DNA from: Lampris incognitus
Lineage: Eukaryota > Chordata > Actinopteri > Lampriformes > Lampridae
DNA length: 64,000 bases
NCBI RefSeq assembly: GCF_029633865.1
Contig: NC_079214.1
Location: 33,952,957 to 34,016,956, forward strand
Direction: 5' to 3'
Part shown: piece by piece, positions 22,498 to 33,691 of the stretch
Numbering within the stretch: the first letter of the stretch is position 1
Layout: the number at the start of each line of letters is the position of its first letter
Made by a program: the position numbers and the translations under genes
The notes under the pieces: model-generated
The model's input: only the letters and a program-made list of their open reading frames with translations
Told to the model about the DNA's origin: nothing
Database searches by the model: none

Positions 22498-22557
22498 GGC
22501 AATAAAGTTACATGTACAGCACAATGGCAGTGCTGTTCATGTAACTTTATTGCTGCC
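22498..22557. repeat. hairpin with 25-bp arms and 7-base loop
   Basis: Left arm 22498-22522, loop AATGGCA, right arm 22530-22557. The arms pair except for one mismatch and a 3-base bulge. Its shape is like a miRNA precursor, but a MITE relic is equally likely. Confidence 0.8.
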
Positions 22558-22831
22558 AGTCCAAAATGGAAGAAAAATTTGCTGTTTATATGAAGTTGAT
22601 CAAAACAGGTGCATAAAGAACAATAGATTATATTCAGTTACTCTGCAATTATAAAATCCCTTTCATCACAGCTCATCGTCACACTGAAATGCGCAAACCT
22701 CACCCCGGCTCCGTCTAAGCCATTATCGTCTGTGTTGCACCATGAATAAAGGAATTTGTGCCAGCTCTGTGGCCTTGTACCCACAGATCAACCTAGGCGA
22801 ACTTTTGTGCTGAGTGCTGTGACTCCATACC

Positions 22832-23044
22832 GTGTTATTATGGATCCCACTGCTTTTCTGGGCAAGACACATCCAGGCATCCAGGCGCTACAATTCTAAG
22901 AAGACCCACCCCTACTCTGCCTCTGATTAGCTAACCTTACACCTAACTCCGCCCTAACCTTAACCAACCCAACCAACGGAGGCAACGAGTACTGGCCAAT
23001 CAGAGGCAGAGTGCCCAGAAAAGCAGTGGGATCCATAATAACAC
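22832..23044. mobile_element. 213-bp MITE with 33-bp perfect TIRs and 9-bp TSD
   Basis: GTGTTATTATGGATCCCACT... (22832-22864) is exactly repeated in reverse complement at 23012-23044, 33 of 33 bases. Flanks CTCCATACC (22823-22831) and CTCGATACC (23045-23053) match at 8 of 9. A 9-bp duplication points to Mutator-like elements. Inner arms CTCTGCCTCTGATT / AATCAGAGGCAGAG extend the fold-back. There is no coding capacity. Confidence 0.9.
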
Positions 23045-23053
23045 CTCGATACC

Positions 23054-23691
23054 ACATGTCCAACATAGATGAGCAGAAGAAGACATCAGCAGGACAAATG
23101 GGATCAAAAATTAAGGAACGCGTTGTTTTGGAGATGTTAGAATTTCCCCAACTTTATGACAAAACTAAAATAATACCACACACTAGAGGAAAGTTATTAC
23201 CTGGAGGCATATTTCCAATCAAGTAGATATACCACGTGTGCTGAAAAATGCAGATTATCAAACTATGGCAAATGGATATGACTCTTATTTGTAGTAGCAA
23301 CAGTGAGCTCCTAAATTAAATTTAATTCGAAATCAAATGGATGTTTTCTTACATAGAGGCATTCCATATAGTGACCAAAATACGGTCTGAGTAGTCCTAA
23401 ATCGCTCAGGAAAGTTTAAAAAGGAAATTGATATAGGTTGCGCTCCCTGTGAATCATCCTGAGACAGTCTTCAATCTCTCTTGGTTTTGTAATCATGCCC
23501 ATATGTTTTGGTGAGATAATTGTGGCTTTATCATTCTGAACATAAACTCTAACTTTATTAGCCTTTATTATTCTGATTATCATTAATTTCCCCCTGAGGA
23601 TCAATGAAGTACCTATCTGTCTATCTAACTATATGTATGTATGTATGTATGTGCTTGAGTGATAGTTCCCCCCCCCCCCCCATATATGCAT
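23054..23691. other. unassigned; C-run at 23669-23680
   Basis: 23570-23650 resembles a LINE tail ending in a degenerate (TATC/TATG)n. The segment to 23691 is the left half of the repeat described at 12313-12400. Confidence 0.45.
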
Positions 23692-24046
23692 CTTCTTCTT
23701 TCGGCTTGTTCCCGGTTTCTCACGGGTTGCCACAGTGGATTTTACAGTTGCTGTGAGGGCACAGCATCGACGGTGGTCATTGCTAACCTGGGCCTTGACC
23801 GATCTGGTATGATCTTCTCAATCCGCGTAATGATTTGGCAAAATTTTACATCGGATGCCCTTCCTGACACAACAGCTAACCCTACGGACGGGGGCACAGG
23901 TAAAGCGCTAAATGCCATCCCAGTATTCATGGACTTGCACCCATGCCTGTCCCCATAAAGGTGCGACCACGGCAGGACTCGAACCTGCAATCTTCTGATC
24001 CGAAGTCAGACGCCTTATCCATTAGGCCACATGGCCCACTCCTTTT
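23692..24046 (-). mobile_element. SINE with tRNA-Arg head and RTE-like 3' end, TSD TATATGCAT
   Basis: On the - strand the element starts with an almost intact tRNA-Arg. It continues through GTGTCAGGAAGGGCATCCGA and ends CACTGTGGCAACCC ... GCCGAAAGAAGAAG. The 3' end parallels the RTE-like LINE end at 3313-3345 (GCTGTGGCGACCCC ... GCAGCCAAA). A 9-bp TATATGCAT repeat flanks it (23683-23691, 24047-24055). Sharing a 3' end with a LINE is how such SINEs borrow reverse transcriptase. Confidence 0.85.
23964..24036 (-). tRNA. tRNA-Arg (anticodon UCG)-like SINE head
   Basis: 73 nt on the - strand. Acceptor GGCCATG/CGTGGTC (two G-U pairs), D arm GCC...GGC, anticodon arm TCTGA-CTTCGGA-TCAGA with anticodon TCG, variable AGATT, T arm GCAGG-TTCGAGT-CCTGC, discriminator G. 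All stems close. Only TTT, not TTTT, follows closely, so termination would be weak. Because it is continuous with a SINE body I regard it as the SINE promoter, not a dedicated tRNA gene. Confidence 0.6.
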
Positions 24047-24055
24047 TATATGCAT

Positions 24056-25329
24056 GCATATGTACTTATATGTGTTAATGAGAAAATGTCCTATCAGAAA
24101 TGTAATATCCATCTGCAGTGAGCACAGCACTGGTGATAAAAATTATTTCCATTAACTTGATTCTGATATTTTCATATTCACAAATGTAAACCTACAGAAA
24201 GCTCAAACTTGGTCTTTTTGAAAGAAATGGCTCATGTCCTTACAATCTCTTTGTCCGATAACAAAAACACAATCCAAACAATTAACATCTGTCAATCATA
24301 AGGTCTTTTTGCAAATTTAATAAAAATGCACATCTCTTATTTATTAAATTGCTTTATTTCAAATTGTCTTTTTTCATCTTTTTTCTGTCTAGTTTTTTTT
24401 TTTCTGTCAAGATTTGAGTATTCCTTGTTTCAGTCTTGGAAAACCCATCAAGTGTAGCATGGTCTGTTGATAGTCAGCAGGCAGTGTTTGAGTTGTGTCG
24501 TGGTGAGCGTGGCCACCCTGCATGTTAGGTGTTGGGTGACGATCATTGTGAGGAGGTGACAGACATCTCTTTAAGAGTCATGCTGCCACATCGACATGGC
24601 AGTTAAGCCAGCCTTTTCACTGGCCATTACAGCTCAGCACTCTTAGGAACGAGTTAGGAAGACAATTTTACAGCCATCTAAAGAGCCCATTTTGCAGTAA
24701 CTACCCAGCGTTTTGTTGGCATGGCAACTGTCAGAGCTTCAGTCGAGTTCTGTGGTTGTTTTTTTGCCTCTAGTTGAACAAGTGATGAGCTGCTGTCTGA
24801 GCAGTCCCAGGGTGGCTGAGTGTGCATGTGTTTGGAGTGTGTGTGGGTGTGTATGTACACAGGTGTTTGTATGTGCATGTGTGAGTGTGTTTCTTTCTGT
24901 GTGTGCTAACTGTGTGTTGATTAAAACAGTAGGTGGTAGATTAGTAAAAAGGATGCGCTGATGGAGATTGTGTGTGTGTGTGGGGGGGTCTTTTTTTTTT
25001 TTCCAGAGCCTGTCCATAAATATTGAGGAATCCAATTAGCTACTAGGCTAAACCTCCACAGGGCAAAGAAGTTAAACAAGTTTTTTACATGATATTAACA
25101 TTTTTTTTCTCATTTAAACTTACAATCTTTAAGAATGTTGTTTGTTTAAGTTACTAAGCAGATTCCCCAGTGCCAAACAAAAAAATATGGTTGAACCTGG
25201 GTTGTAGTTATTGATGTTGGAGTTTGTGATGGTGAAGGTTTTCTACAAGCTGTGGTATCTGCTAAATTAACAATAACTTTGCTTTTGCTTCCAACTCACT
25301 ATTTACTACCTTCTTCTGCATTTAATAAT
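24056..25329. other. unassigned sequence
   Basis: GT-rich 24820-24910 and a short (TG)n at 24969-24982. No gene supported. Confidence 0.4.
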
Positions 25330-25400
25330 AATAATAATCGTCATCATTACATTTATATAGTGCTTTTCTAGACACGGGAAGTGCTTCACATTGACGAAAC
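25330..25400 (-). repeat. L2-type LINE 3' end
   Basis: TTTATATAGTGCTTTTCTAG ... GTGCTTCACATTG is the reverse of the 3' terminal pattern seen at 41835-41885 (AAGCACTTTGTAAC ... AGTGCTATATAAATAAA). Related ends lie at 26965-27030, 28885-28950 and 39655-39730. Confidence 0.6.
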
Positions 25401-26964
25401 AATGACGATTTGACTACTACGCTGAAATTGTGAAGTTATTCCCCAGAAAACTGTACCTGACAATCACCATTAGAGTGAACAAACTACAGGAGGGTTCATG
25501 GCATGGATATTTAGTTTCTCTCTTGGACATTTGTTTGCATGTAAATCTACAGGATTGTAGCTTTATTTAAGTCTCAGCAGCTCCTGTTGCATCATAGAGA
25601 GAACATATTTGTTCTGAAAAACTTCAGTCAGCATGCAGTTGTCTGTACTTGGTCTCAAAGCTCTCCAACAGACTTGCTGTTGCATGTGGTGCAGGGAGGG
25701 CATTATAATGAAAAGTAAATGAAAATAACAACGGTAATTCAGTAAGAATTATCACATCCTTGTTCAGGGATAAGTAATCAAATATAGTCATATTAAGATC
25801 AATGATTTTAATAATAGCTGTATTTATTACTTGTGTGCTACCTCTGTTCACCTCTTGGGATCAACATACAATGCGAGTGAGCGCACATGATTAGTCCCTC
25901 TCCTTTATTGATAAATCATATGTCCTATTAATTAAAAAAAACTTCATTGAAGAGTAGATTAGGTGTCTTTTGTGTGGTTTTACCTGATGATGTGATCATA
26001 TCTCTAGAGGGCTGTCACTGATGCATGCACAACAGGAAGGAGGCTGATGTGAACCGTGCACACAAGCAGCACGTTTTTTGTTGTGTTTTTTTTGGTAATA
26101 TTTTGAATCAAAAGGTCCTTTTGTCATCATACATAGCCCGAAAGAAAAAATATAACTGTTTCAGAGTCGATGCATATATCTCGGAAGGGGTCGATGGTGT
26201 AATGGAAGGGACATCGTGTCATTTTTACAAATGAGTCAGATCACAACCAGTCATACGTGGGTATTTTTTGTTGGTGAACACAGCAGGACTTCATCTGTTG
26301 ACTCTTTAAACTACAAACCAGCTTTTCAATATCCCTTTCAGTGAAGCACTGGTGTCACATCTCATCAGAAGTGACAATGCTCTGTCCCGGAATGACCTGG
26401 AAAACATTTTTATAAGGCTAATTCCAATTCTAAACCCATAGAGACAATGGAGTTTTCTATCTTTAGGATCCTCCTCTGTTGCTAGACAATTGAACTTTGA
26501 CCCCCCTCCCCCATAGCTAGGGTCAGAAGGGTGTACAAGGTAACCTTTAGAAAAATCTGCATTGGAAGGTTTCCAGAGATGATATAACAGAGGAGAGATG
26601 GCTCACAGATGCAAGCCTCCTGTATCCTCTAATGCAACCTCTCAGATACGCAAGTCGATGACTTTATCAAAACTGAAAGTGATACTAATTTTTCCAATTT
26701 CAGTACATAAAGTAATGGAGAGTGGCCCCGAATATCGAAAGAATATGCCCAAGGAAGAAGGAATTGGTGTAGTTATGGACACATTTTTGAGAGTTTACAG
26801 CTGTAAGAAATGGAAAAAAAAGAAGAAAGCTATCTCTCTCTTTTTCTCTCCTTAGTGATCTTGTGTGTGTTTGGACATCTGGGCTGGGTTTTAAAGCTGA
26901 AATCCAGGATTTTTCTCCATTAATGACTGGTTATTTTATCCATCTAGACCATGGTGTCGGGTCA
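25401..26964. other. unassigned sequence
   Basis: No gene or clear repeat. Confidence 0.4.
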
Positions 26965-27380
26965 TGTAATACTAATAATAAAATTAATTTATATAACACT
27001 TTTCTAAACAAGCTTGCAAAGTGTTTCACAGAACAGGATAAAATTGTTAAAAATGAAACACAAAAAAATATTGTAAGAGAAAATAAAAGCACTAACGAAG
27101 AAAACCACAAAATAAGAGCAAAAGTGAAGAATTTTTTTTAATCAAAACAGTTACAAAAGTAAGAGTAAAAGAAAACAGTATGAATAAATAAAAACAAATA
27201 AACATTTGTAAAAGCTTTCATAAAAAGAAAAGTTTTAAGAAGAGATTTAAACGAAGCTAGAGACTTGGTTTGTCTTTGTTGAATAGAAAGAGAGTTCCAT
27301 AGCTTGGGGGTTCTAACAGCAAAAGCCCAATCACCCTTAGTGATACACTAATCTTTACCATGGCTGTGGTTGGAGACACT
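26965..27380 (-). repeat. L2-type LINE 3' end plus 3' UTR-like sequence
   Basis: AATTTATATAACACTTTTC ... GCAAAGTGTTTCACAGAA. The A-rich stretch to 27240 and AGAGTTCCATAGCTTGGGG near 27290 look like the adjoining element body. Confidence 0.5.
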
Positions 27381-27529
27381 CTGTTAACTACTGTTTACAT
27401 TTTTGATTAGGTAGGATGGAAACTGGTGCAGCAGCAAAAACATTACAACTCGAGCAGCAAAAAGCATTGAAACATGATTATGATGTGGCGACGCTTCTGT
27501 TGGATAGGTAATCTATCATTTTTTTTTTT

Positions 27530-29722
27530 TTGGCTTTTACCCCCCTTTTTCTCCCCAGTTGTATCTGGCCAATTACCCCACTCTTCAGAGTCGCCCCGGT
27601 TGCTGCTCCACCTCCTCTGCCGATCAGAGAGGGCTGCAGACTACCACATGCCTCCTCTGATACATGTGGAGTCGCCAACTGCTTCTTTTCACCTGACAGT
27701 GAGGAGTTTCGCCAGGGGGACATAGCATGTTGGAAGATCACGCTGTTCCCCCTCCCCCCGAACAGGTGCTCCGACCGACCAGAGGAGGCGCCAGGGCAGC
27801 AACCAGGACATACAACCCCATCCGACCGTGGCGGAGCCAGAGGGGTGTCTGGGGTGGCACTGGACACCCCTGATATCTAATTGGCCACCCCGGGTGCCAC
27901 CCTAAAATTTCATTGTCTATCACTGGCAGTTTGATGCCGATTGACATCTAATTTCACCTCTTGTTGAAAGAAGCATTTATTTTGACATCCGACAGGCACC
28001 TTTTTCAAATCGAGGATAAGAGAGAATATTTCCACAGCTCACGAGTTACGCAAGCGACTGACACAACTATGGCAGACCTGCGACGAAAGCACCATTTTGA
28101 AATAAGTTTTAAAGAGACACTTTCATGCTGTTTCTGGGCACATTTTTAACACGGGTGGTTTGAATTACAACCGAAAGGTAGGTGTGGTTTTATGATTTCA
28201 TAGCTATTGGCTACTGTGGGTGTGGCTGGGTGGGCTAAGCACTGGGGCTAAACCGCTTGCCGTAGAAAAACGAGAAATTCACTGGTAACAGCCTCCTTCC
28301 TGCTCTGCCCATGTTTTTGAATAAAAACAACCTTGCAATAACTGCAGGGAACATTGTTTAAGTTTGTAACATTGATGGGCACCAACATTATTTTTCTTTT
28401 GCAAGCCCATTTCTGCTTGATAATATTTTGTGCAGGCATATCATGTGTTTTCACTCACAGAAAAAAAAACCTTGTTTGTCTTGGGTGGATCAGAGAGGTC
28501 TGTACATGTTGGTCATACCTGGTACATCAGATTTCAGTGTTGTTTTTTTTTTGATTTACTTTCATAAATAAACTGTGCAAATTATGTCACACACAAATGC
28601 TATCTTATCTCCTTGGTGCTTGAGCTTTAGTTCCTGAAAATATTTTGGATGTTGAACACTTATAGACCCAGATTATATATTTATGAAAACAGAGTTACCT
28701 AAGTTTCTCCAGTATATGAGTACAGTAGTGTGTGTGTGTGTGTGTGTGTGTGTGACAAAGAAATTGAGCTACAGTTCTGAGGTAGAGACACTGGCTATTC
28801 ATAGTACGTTAAAGAATTCTAGTGAAGTAACCCTAGTGGACCACACTATGTGCCACATTGAAGAACTCTGGGCTAATCAATCAAGTTGCATTTTATATAG
28901 GGCTTTTCTAGCTGCAACAGCCACTCAAAGCACTTTACATTTCTGGTCAAATCTGAATTTCAGACACCTGTTACAATAGAACACAAGCCGTTTTCTGTAC
29001 AATCGCTACCTATTTCGTATGCGTAAGGCCACCGAAATGTGACTTACAACGATTAACTTATTCACACGTGTATTACAAAAAGATTTGCCATGGGCCGTTT
29101 GAGACTATTGACATGAAGCAGATCAGTGACAGACCTTAGTCGGTATGCAGATAATGAATTGTCGACAGCAGTGGAATGGTCACGGGAAACTACAAAGTTA
29201 TTTTCCTGCACCTAACATAACCATTTCCATTATTACCACGTGGGAATGAATCACAGCCTCTGAATAGCACACAGGCTTTGCACATTAACATGGCCGAATG
29301 GGTTTCCATGTTAACTGTTCCAATAGATTTAATCATTTCAGCCGCATGCCAGGCTAACCACATGCATAAAAATCGGTTGTCACTCAACAAGTCAAACAGA
29401 GTGACGAATGGATTGCGTTGCTGACTAAGTGAATTATCACTTCAATCTCTAATCAGCAATCATAGGATTCATTCATGCTCATTAGATGCCAGGTTAGGGT
29501 GAAACACTAATTTTCTGTGATGGTCTATGAACCCCCCGAATTAGCCTTGGTCACCCCCTGTATAAAACTCTAGTTCCGCCGCTGCCATCCGGCTCCCCAC
29601 CCGCAGCCAATTGTGTCGGCAGGGACACCCAACCAAGCCAGAAGTAACACGGGGATTCTAATCGGCGATCCCCGTGTTGGTATGTAACGGAATAGACTGC
29701 TACACCACCCGGATGCCCCCAT
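27530..29722 (-). mobile_element. SINE family B copy split by a hAT-like insertion
   Basis: 27530-27824 matches the 3' part and 29585-29722 the tRNA-like head of the SINE at 16603-17041. The two meet exactly at CCATCCG (27818-27824; 29585-29591). Everything between is the insertion described next. Confidence 0.9.
27826..29584. mobile_element. 1.76-kb hAT-like DNA element without transposase
   Basis: The ends are imperfect inverted repeats: left CCGTGGCGGAGCCAGAG, right (reverse complement) CAGCGGCGGAACTAGAG. The flanks CCATCCGA and CCATCCGG agree at 7 of 8, the size typical of hAT. Its location inside a SINE consensus fixes both boundaries. Inside are a (TG)n at 28728-28754 and an L2-type 3' end near 28885-28950, but no transposase frame: a non-autonomous or decayed copy. 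Confidence 0.85.
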
Positions 29723-30733
29723 AATCTATCAATTCTACAATCAATATCGGAATACAACAGTGTACAGAAACAGTTTGATGTAGGACAGGGGTGTGTGGTG
29801 GGGATATTATTTGTATGTTGCATTGGACCTGTATTTCTTGGAATGATTGAATTATTTGTATTTGTATTCAGATTTAAATCAGGAGTGGCATGGTCTAAAC
29901 TAGAACCAGTTCAAAACCAAATGAAATAATATTTTTGATGTAATTCCAATGCCACTGATAATTACCATATCCCATCAATAAAATTAAAAAGCTTTCAATA
30001 ATAATGCAGTAATAACTCATACAGTAAAGCTTGGCCTGTAATGTTAAATGGGTTATATAAATGAACCTGTAAGCAGCTGACACTATTGCAATAAAACATA
30101 AAAAACAATTTTACCTTTTCATTTTTTTTTTGCAAGGCTAGTTCCACCAATAATCACTAAAAGATTCAATATGACATACAGTCTGCACTCTGCAGAGATG
30201 ACCAAGGCCTCACATAAAGTGTAATTAGGTGTAAAATGTAACACTGGGCATAGAGGAGCCAAATTTACAAGCATAACAAAATTTGCACCCGTTTTAAGAG
30301 AATATTAAAGAATTGATAGTGTTCTAGGGTCCAGGTGTACTATATTATAGGTAGACAACCGAAATGGTGAAGTGTTGTGGTTGTGTTTTTTCTTATGACG
30401 AATAAGATGATAAGGAGTAACTGTTGGGACCATGGACAAGACCATCAAACAGGTTGGGTAAAAGGCTGGGAGGTAGTAGACAAAATGTACCCCCTTATGT
30501 CTAGTTTATGGTTCTGTGTCATGGTGACTATCTGGCGGGCGCGGCATTGTCTTTGTAGCTCTGCAACAGGCAACACCATAGCCGCGGGCTACACAGATGC
30601 CACAAGAGCTGTGATTGGTTTAATTGGGTTGTCTTTATGCGTGCTCAATAATCCAGGTAAGAATGCATACAATGTACAGTAAAGTATATGCAAAATGGTT
30701 GGATTTATTGACAGTGTTAAGCATTCATTTGAA
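29723..30733. other. unassigned AT-rich DNA
   Basis: Nothing supported. Confidence 0.4.
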
Positions 30734-31861
30734 TCACAGCCCACAGAAAGAAACTGTGTTGATATCTGGTTGTTTTGGGTACAGTGCTCTGTAGCATCTG
30801 CCAGAGGGGAGGAGTTGGAACAGGTTGTGACCAGGGTATAATGGGTCTACAGTAATGTTGCCTGCCTGTTTCCTGAGTCTGGAGGTGTATAAGTCCTGAA
30901 TGGAGGGCAGGTTGGCACCAATGATTTTCTCTGCAGACCTAACTTTCCATTGTAGTCTGTCACTGTCCTGTTTGGTGGCTGAACCAAACCAGACAGTGAT
31001 GGATGTGCAGAGGACAGACTGGATTATTGCAGTGAAAAACTGAGTCAACAGTTCCTGAGGAAGGTTGAGTTTCTTGAGCTGGCGGAGAAAGTACATCCTC
31101 TGCTGGGTCTTTTTGATGGTTGTGTCTATGTTGGATGCCCATCTTAGGTCCTGGGAGATTGTGGAACCCAGAAATCTGTGGGTTTTCACCGTAGACACTG
31201 TGCTGTTGAGTATGGTGGGGGGGCAGTGTTGGGGGGGGGGGCTCCTCCTGAAGTCTACTGTCATCTCCGCTGTTTTGAGCATATTCAGCTCCGGGTTGTT
31301 ATGGCCGCACCAGAGGGCCAGCTGATCATTGTCCCACCTATATGCAGACTCATCACCATCCCAGATAAGGCAAATGATAGCTGTGTCATCTGCAACCTTC
31401 AGGGATTTAACAGACAGGTCACCTGAGGTGTAGTCATTTGTGTAGAGGGAGAAGTGTAGAAGGGAGAGCACACATCCCTGGGGGGCGCCAGTGCTGATTG
31501 GGTGCTGGATGTGATTTTCCCCCAGCCTCACCACCTGCCTCCTGTCTGTCAGGAAGTTTTTAATCCACTGGCAGATGGGGCTGGAACAGTGAGCCGAGTG
31601 AGTTTAGAGTGGAGGATATCTGGGGCGATGGTGTTGAACGCTGAGCTGAAGTCCATAAACAGGACCCTTGCGTATGACCCTGGGGAGTCAAGGTGTTGGA
31701 AGATGTAGTGCAACCCCATGTTGATTGAATCCTCCACTGACCTGTTTGCTTGGTAGGCTAACTGTAGGGGGTCGAGCAGAGGGCCTTTGATTTCCTTCAG
31801 GTGGGCCAACACCAGTCACTCAAAGAACTTCATGACCACAGACGTTAGGGCAATGGGTCTC
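30734..31861 (-). pseudogene. L2/CR1-like LINE reverse transcriptase, 5'-truncated
   Basis: On the - strand: LLDPLQLAYQANRSVEDSIN, VLFMDFSSAFNTI (RT motif A), TGAPQGCVLS (motif B), LKVADDTAIICLI (motif C, ADD), EMTVDFRR, HRFLGSTI and SVLCTSITVWFGSATKQDSD. These give the order of the RT palm, thumb and C-terminal region of the Jockey-superfamily LINEs of fish. A frame break lies between 31549 and 31534, and upstream RT domains and ORF1 are missing. The 3' UTR end is not clear. Inactive. Confidence 0.85.
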
Positions 31862-31890
31862 GTCATCAGTCTTAGCTGATTGCAGATATA
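31862..31890. mobile_element. Penelope-like tail (copy 3), left piece
   Basis: GTCATCAGTCTTAGCTGATT ... GCAGATA continues at 35112 as TATCCCCAACC, rebuilding the tail seen at 1911-1950. A Tc1-like element separates the pieces at a TA. Confidence 0.65.
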
Positions 31891-32344
31891 CAGTGCATCC
31901 GGAAAGTATTCACACCCCTTCACTTTCCCCATATTTTGTTATGTTACAGCCTTATTCCAAAATGGATTAAATTCCTTTTTTTTCCTCATCAATCTACATA
32001 CAATACCCCATAATGACAAAGTGAAAAAGGTTTTGTAGAAATTTTTGCAAATTTATTAAAAATAAAAAACTGAAATATTGCATGTATACTGCTCAAAAAA
32101 ATAAAGGGAACACCTAAAAACACAATATAGACCTCGATGAATGAAATATTTCAGCTGAAAATCTTTATTTATTAGACAGAGGAATGTGTTTAGAGCAAAA
32201 TAACCTAAGAATGATCAATGGAAATCAAAATCATTAGCCCATTAAGGTCTGGATTCAGAATCATACTCAAAATCAAAGTGGAAAATGAGATCATAGGCTG
32301 ATCCAACTTCTGTGGAAATTCCTCAACACGATTCAAAATGAGGC

Positions 32345-33370
32345 TCAGTAGTGTGTGTGGCCTCCACGTGCCTGTATGCACTCCCTACAACGTCTGGGCA
32401 TGCTCCTGATGAGATGACGGATGGTCTCCTGAGGGATCTCCACCCAGACCTGGATCAGGGCATCGGTCAACTCCTGGACAGTCTGTGGTGCGACATCGCG
32501 TTGGCGGATGGTACAAGACATGATGTCCCAGAGGTGCTCAATTGGATTCAGGTCTGGGGAACGTGCAGGCCAGTCCATAGCATCAATGCCCTTGACATAC
32601 AGGAACTGCTGACACACTCTGGCCACATGAGGACGAGCATTGTCATGCATGAGCAGGAACCCAGGGCCCACTGCACCAGCATATGGTCTGACAATGGGTC
32701 TGAGGATCTCATCCCGGTACCTAATGGCAGTCATGGTACCTCTGGCTAGCACGTAGAGGTCTGTGCGGCCCTCCAAGGATATGCCTCCCCAGACCATCAC
32801 TGACCCACCGCCAAACCGGTCATGCTGGAGGATGTTGCAGGCAGCAGAACGTTCTCCACAGCGTCTCCAGACTCTCTCACGTCTGTCACATGTGTTCAGT
32901 GTGAACCTGCTCTCATTTGTGAAGAGCACAGGGCGCCAATTGCGAATCTGCCAACCAAGATGTTCTCTGGCAAAGGTCAATCGGGCTGCACGGTGTTGGG
33001 CTGTGAGCACAGGCCCCAATTGTGGACGTCGGGCCCTCATACCATCCTCATGCATTCTGTTTCTCACTGTTTGAGCAGAAACCTGCACATTAGTGGCCTG
33101 TTGAAGGTCGTTTTGTAGGGCTCCGGCAGTGCTCCTCCTGTTCCTCCTTGCACAAAGGACCAGATAGCGGTCCTGCTGCGGGGTTGTTGTCCTCCTGCGG
33201 CCCCCTCCACGTCTCCTGGTGTACTGGCCTGTCTCCTGGTACCTCCTCCATGCTCTGGACACTGTGCTGGGAGACACATCAAATCTTCTTGCCACAGCAC
33301 GCATTGATGTGCCATCCTGGATGAGCTGCACTACCTGAGCAACTTCTGTAGGTTGCAGATACCGCCTCAT
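32345..33370 (-). CDS. Tc1-like transposase, full length, first catalytic Asp replaced by Asn
   Basis: 341 codons, the usual Tc1 length, with no stops. It would cut and paste its element at TA sites in the nucleus. Residues 1-60 form a paired-like helix-turn-helix ([31 protein letters not shown]) followed by a GRRR AT-hook-like linker. Catalytic region: VLFTNESRF at 148-156, MHDNARPH with D243, and NPIEHLW with E278, spaced DD34E. The normal motif is T-D-E-S; here codon 32915-32917 is AAT, giving N152. That should abolish metal binding, so the protein may bind ends but not cleave. The start at 33370 (MRRYLQ) fits the family. Confidence 0.92.
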   Translation of the reverse strand: MRRYLQPTEVAQVVQLIQDGTSMRAVARRFDVSPSTVSRAWRRYQETGQYTRRRGGGRRRTTTPQQDRYLVLCARRNRRSTAGALQNDLQQATNVQVSAQTVRNRMHEDGMRARRPQLGPVLTAQHRAARLTFAREHLGWQIRNWRPVLFTNESRFTLNTCDRRERVWRRCGERSAACNILQHDRFGGGSVMVWGGISLEGRTDLYVLARGTMTAIRYRDEILRPIVRPYAGAVGPGFLLMHDNARPHVARVCQQFLYVKGIDAMDWPARSPDLNPIEHLWDIMSCTIRQRDVAPQTVQELTDALIQVWVEIPQETIRHLIRSMPRRCRECIQARGGHTHY

Positions 33371-33499
33371 GCCACCTCTAGTGGTGAGGGCACTAGCAAA
33401 ATGAAAAACTAACCAAAGATCGGCCAGAAAAGATGAGGTCAGGCAAATGGTCTGTGGCCACCACCTGCAAATCCATTCCTTTTATAGGGGTTGTCTTGC

Positions 33500-33538
33500 A
33501 AATTGTCTAATTTCCACCTGGTGGAAATTAGACAATTT
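33500..33538. repeat. perfect 19-bp-arm hairpin inside the inner Tc1
   Basis: AAATTGTCTAATTTCCACC, a single T, then the exact reverse complement. It lies between the transposase start and the right TIR. Confidence 0.92.
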
Positions 33539-33691
33539 ACCAAAAGGTGAAATTGATTCACAAATCAGTGTTGCTTCCTAACTGGACAGGTTGATATCTC
33601 AAAAGTGTGATTGACTTGGAGCTACATTGCATTGCTTATGTGTTCCCTTTGTTTTTTTGAGTAGTGTACATAAGTATTCACACCCTTTACT

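Larger units (their letters stand above)
32087..33666 (-). mobile_element. Tc1-like DNA transposon (inner), nested in the left TIR of the outer one
   Basis: 1580 bp between duplicated TA (32085-32086, 33667-33668). The ends TACTGCTCAAAAAAATAAAG and CACTACTCAAAAAAACAAAG (reverse strand) are inverted repeats of about 28 bp that share GGGAACAC. Removing it and one TA restores the outer element's TIR sequence CATGTACATAAGTATTCACA. Confidence 0.93.

Noticed and set aside
23964-24036. Stand-alone functional tRNA-Arg gene
   Set aside because: It is continuous with a SINE body inside a target duplication and lacks a proper TTTT terminator nearby; kept as a SINE head.
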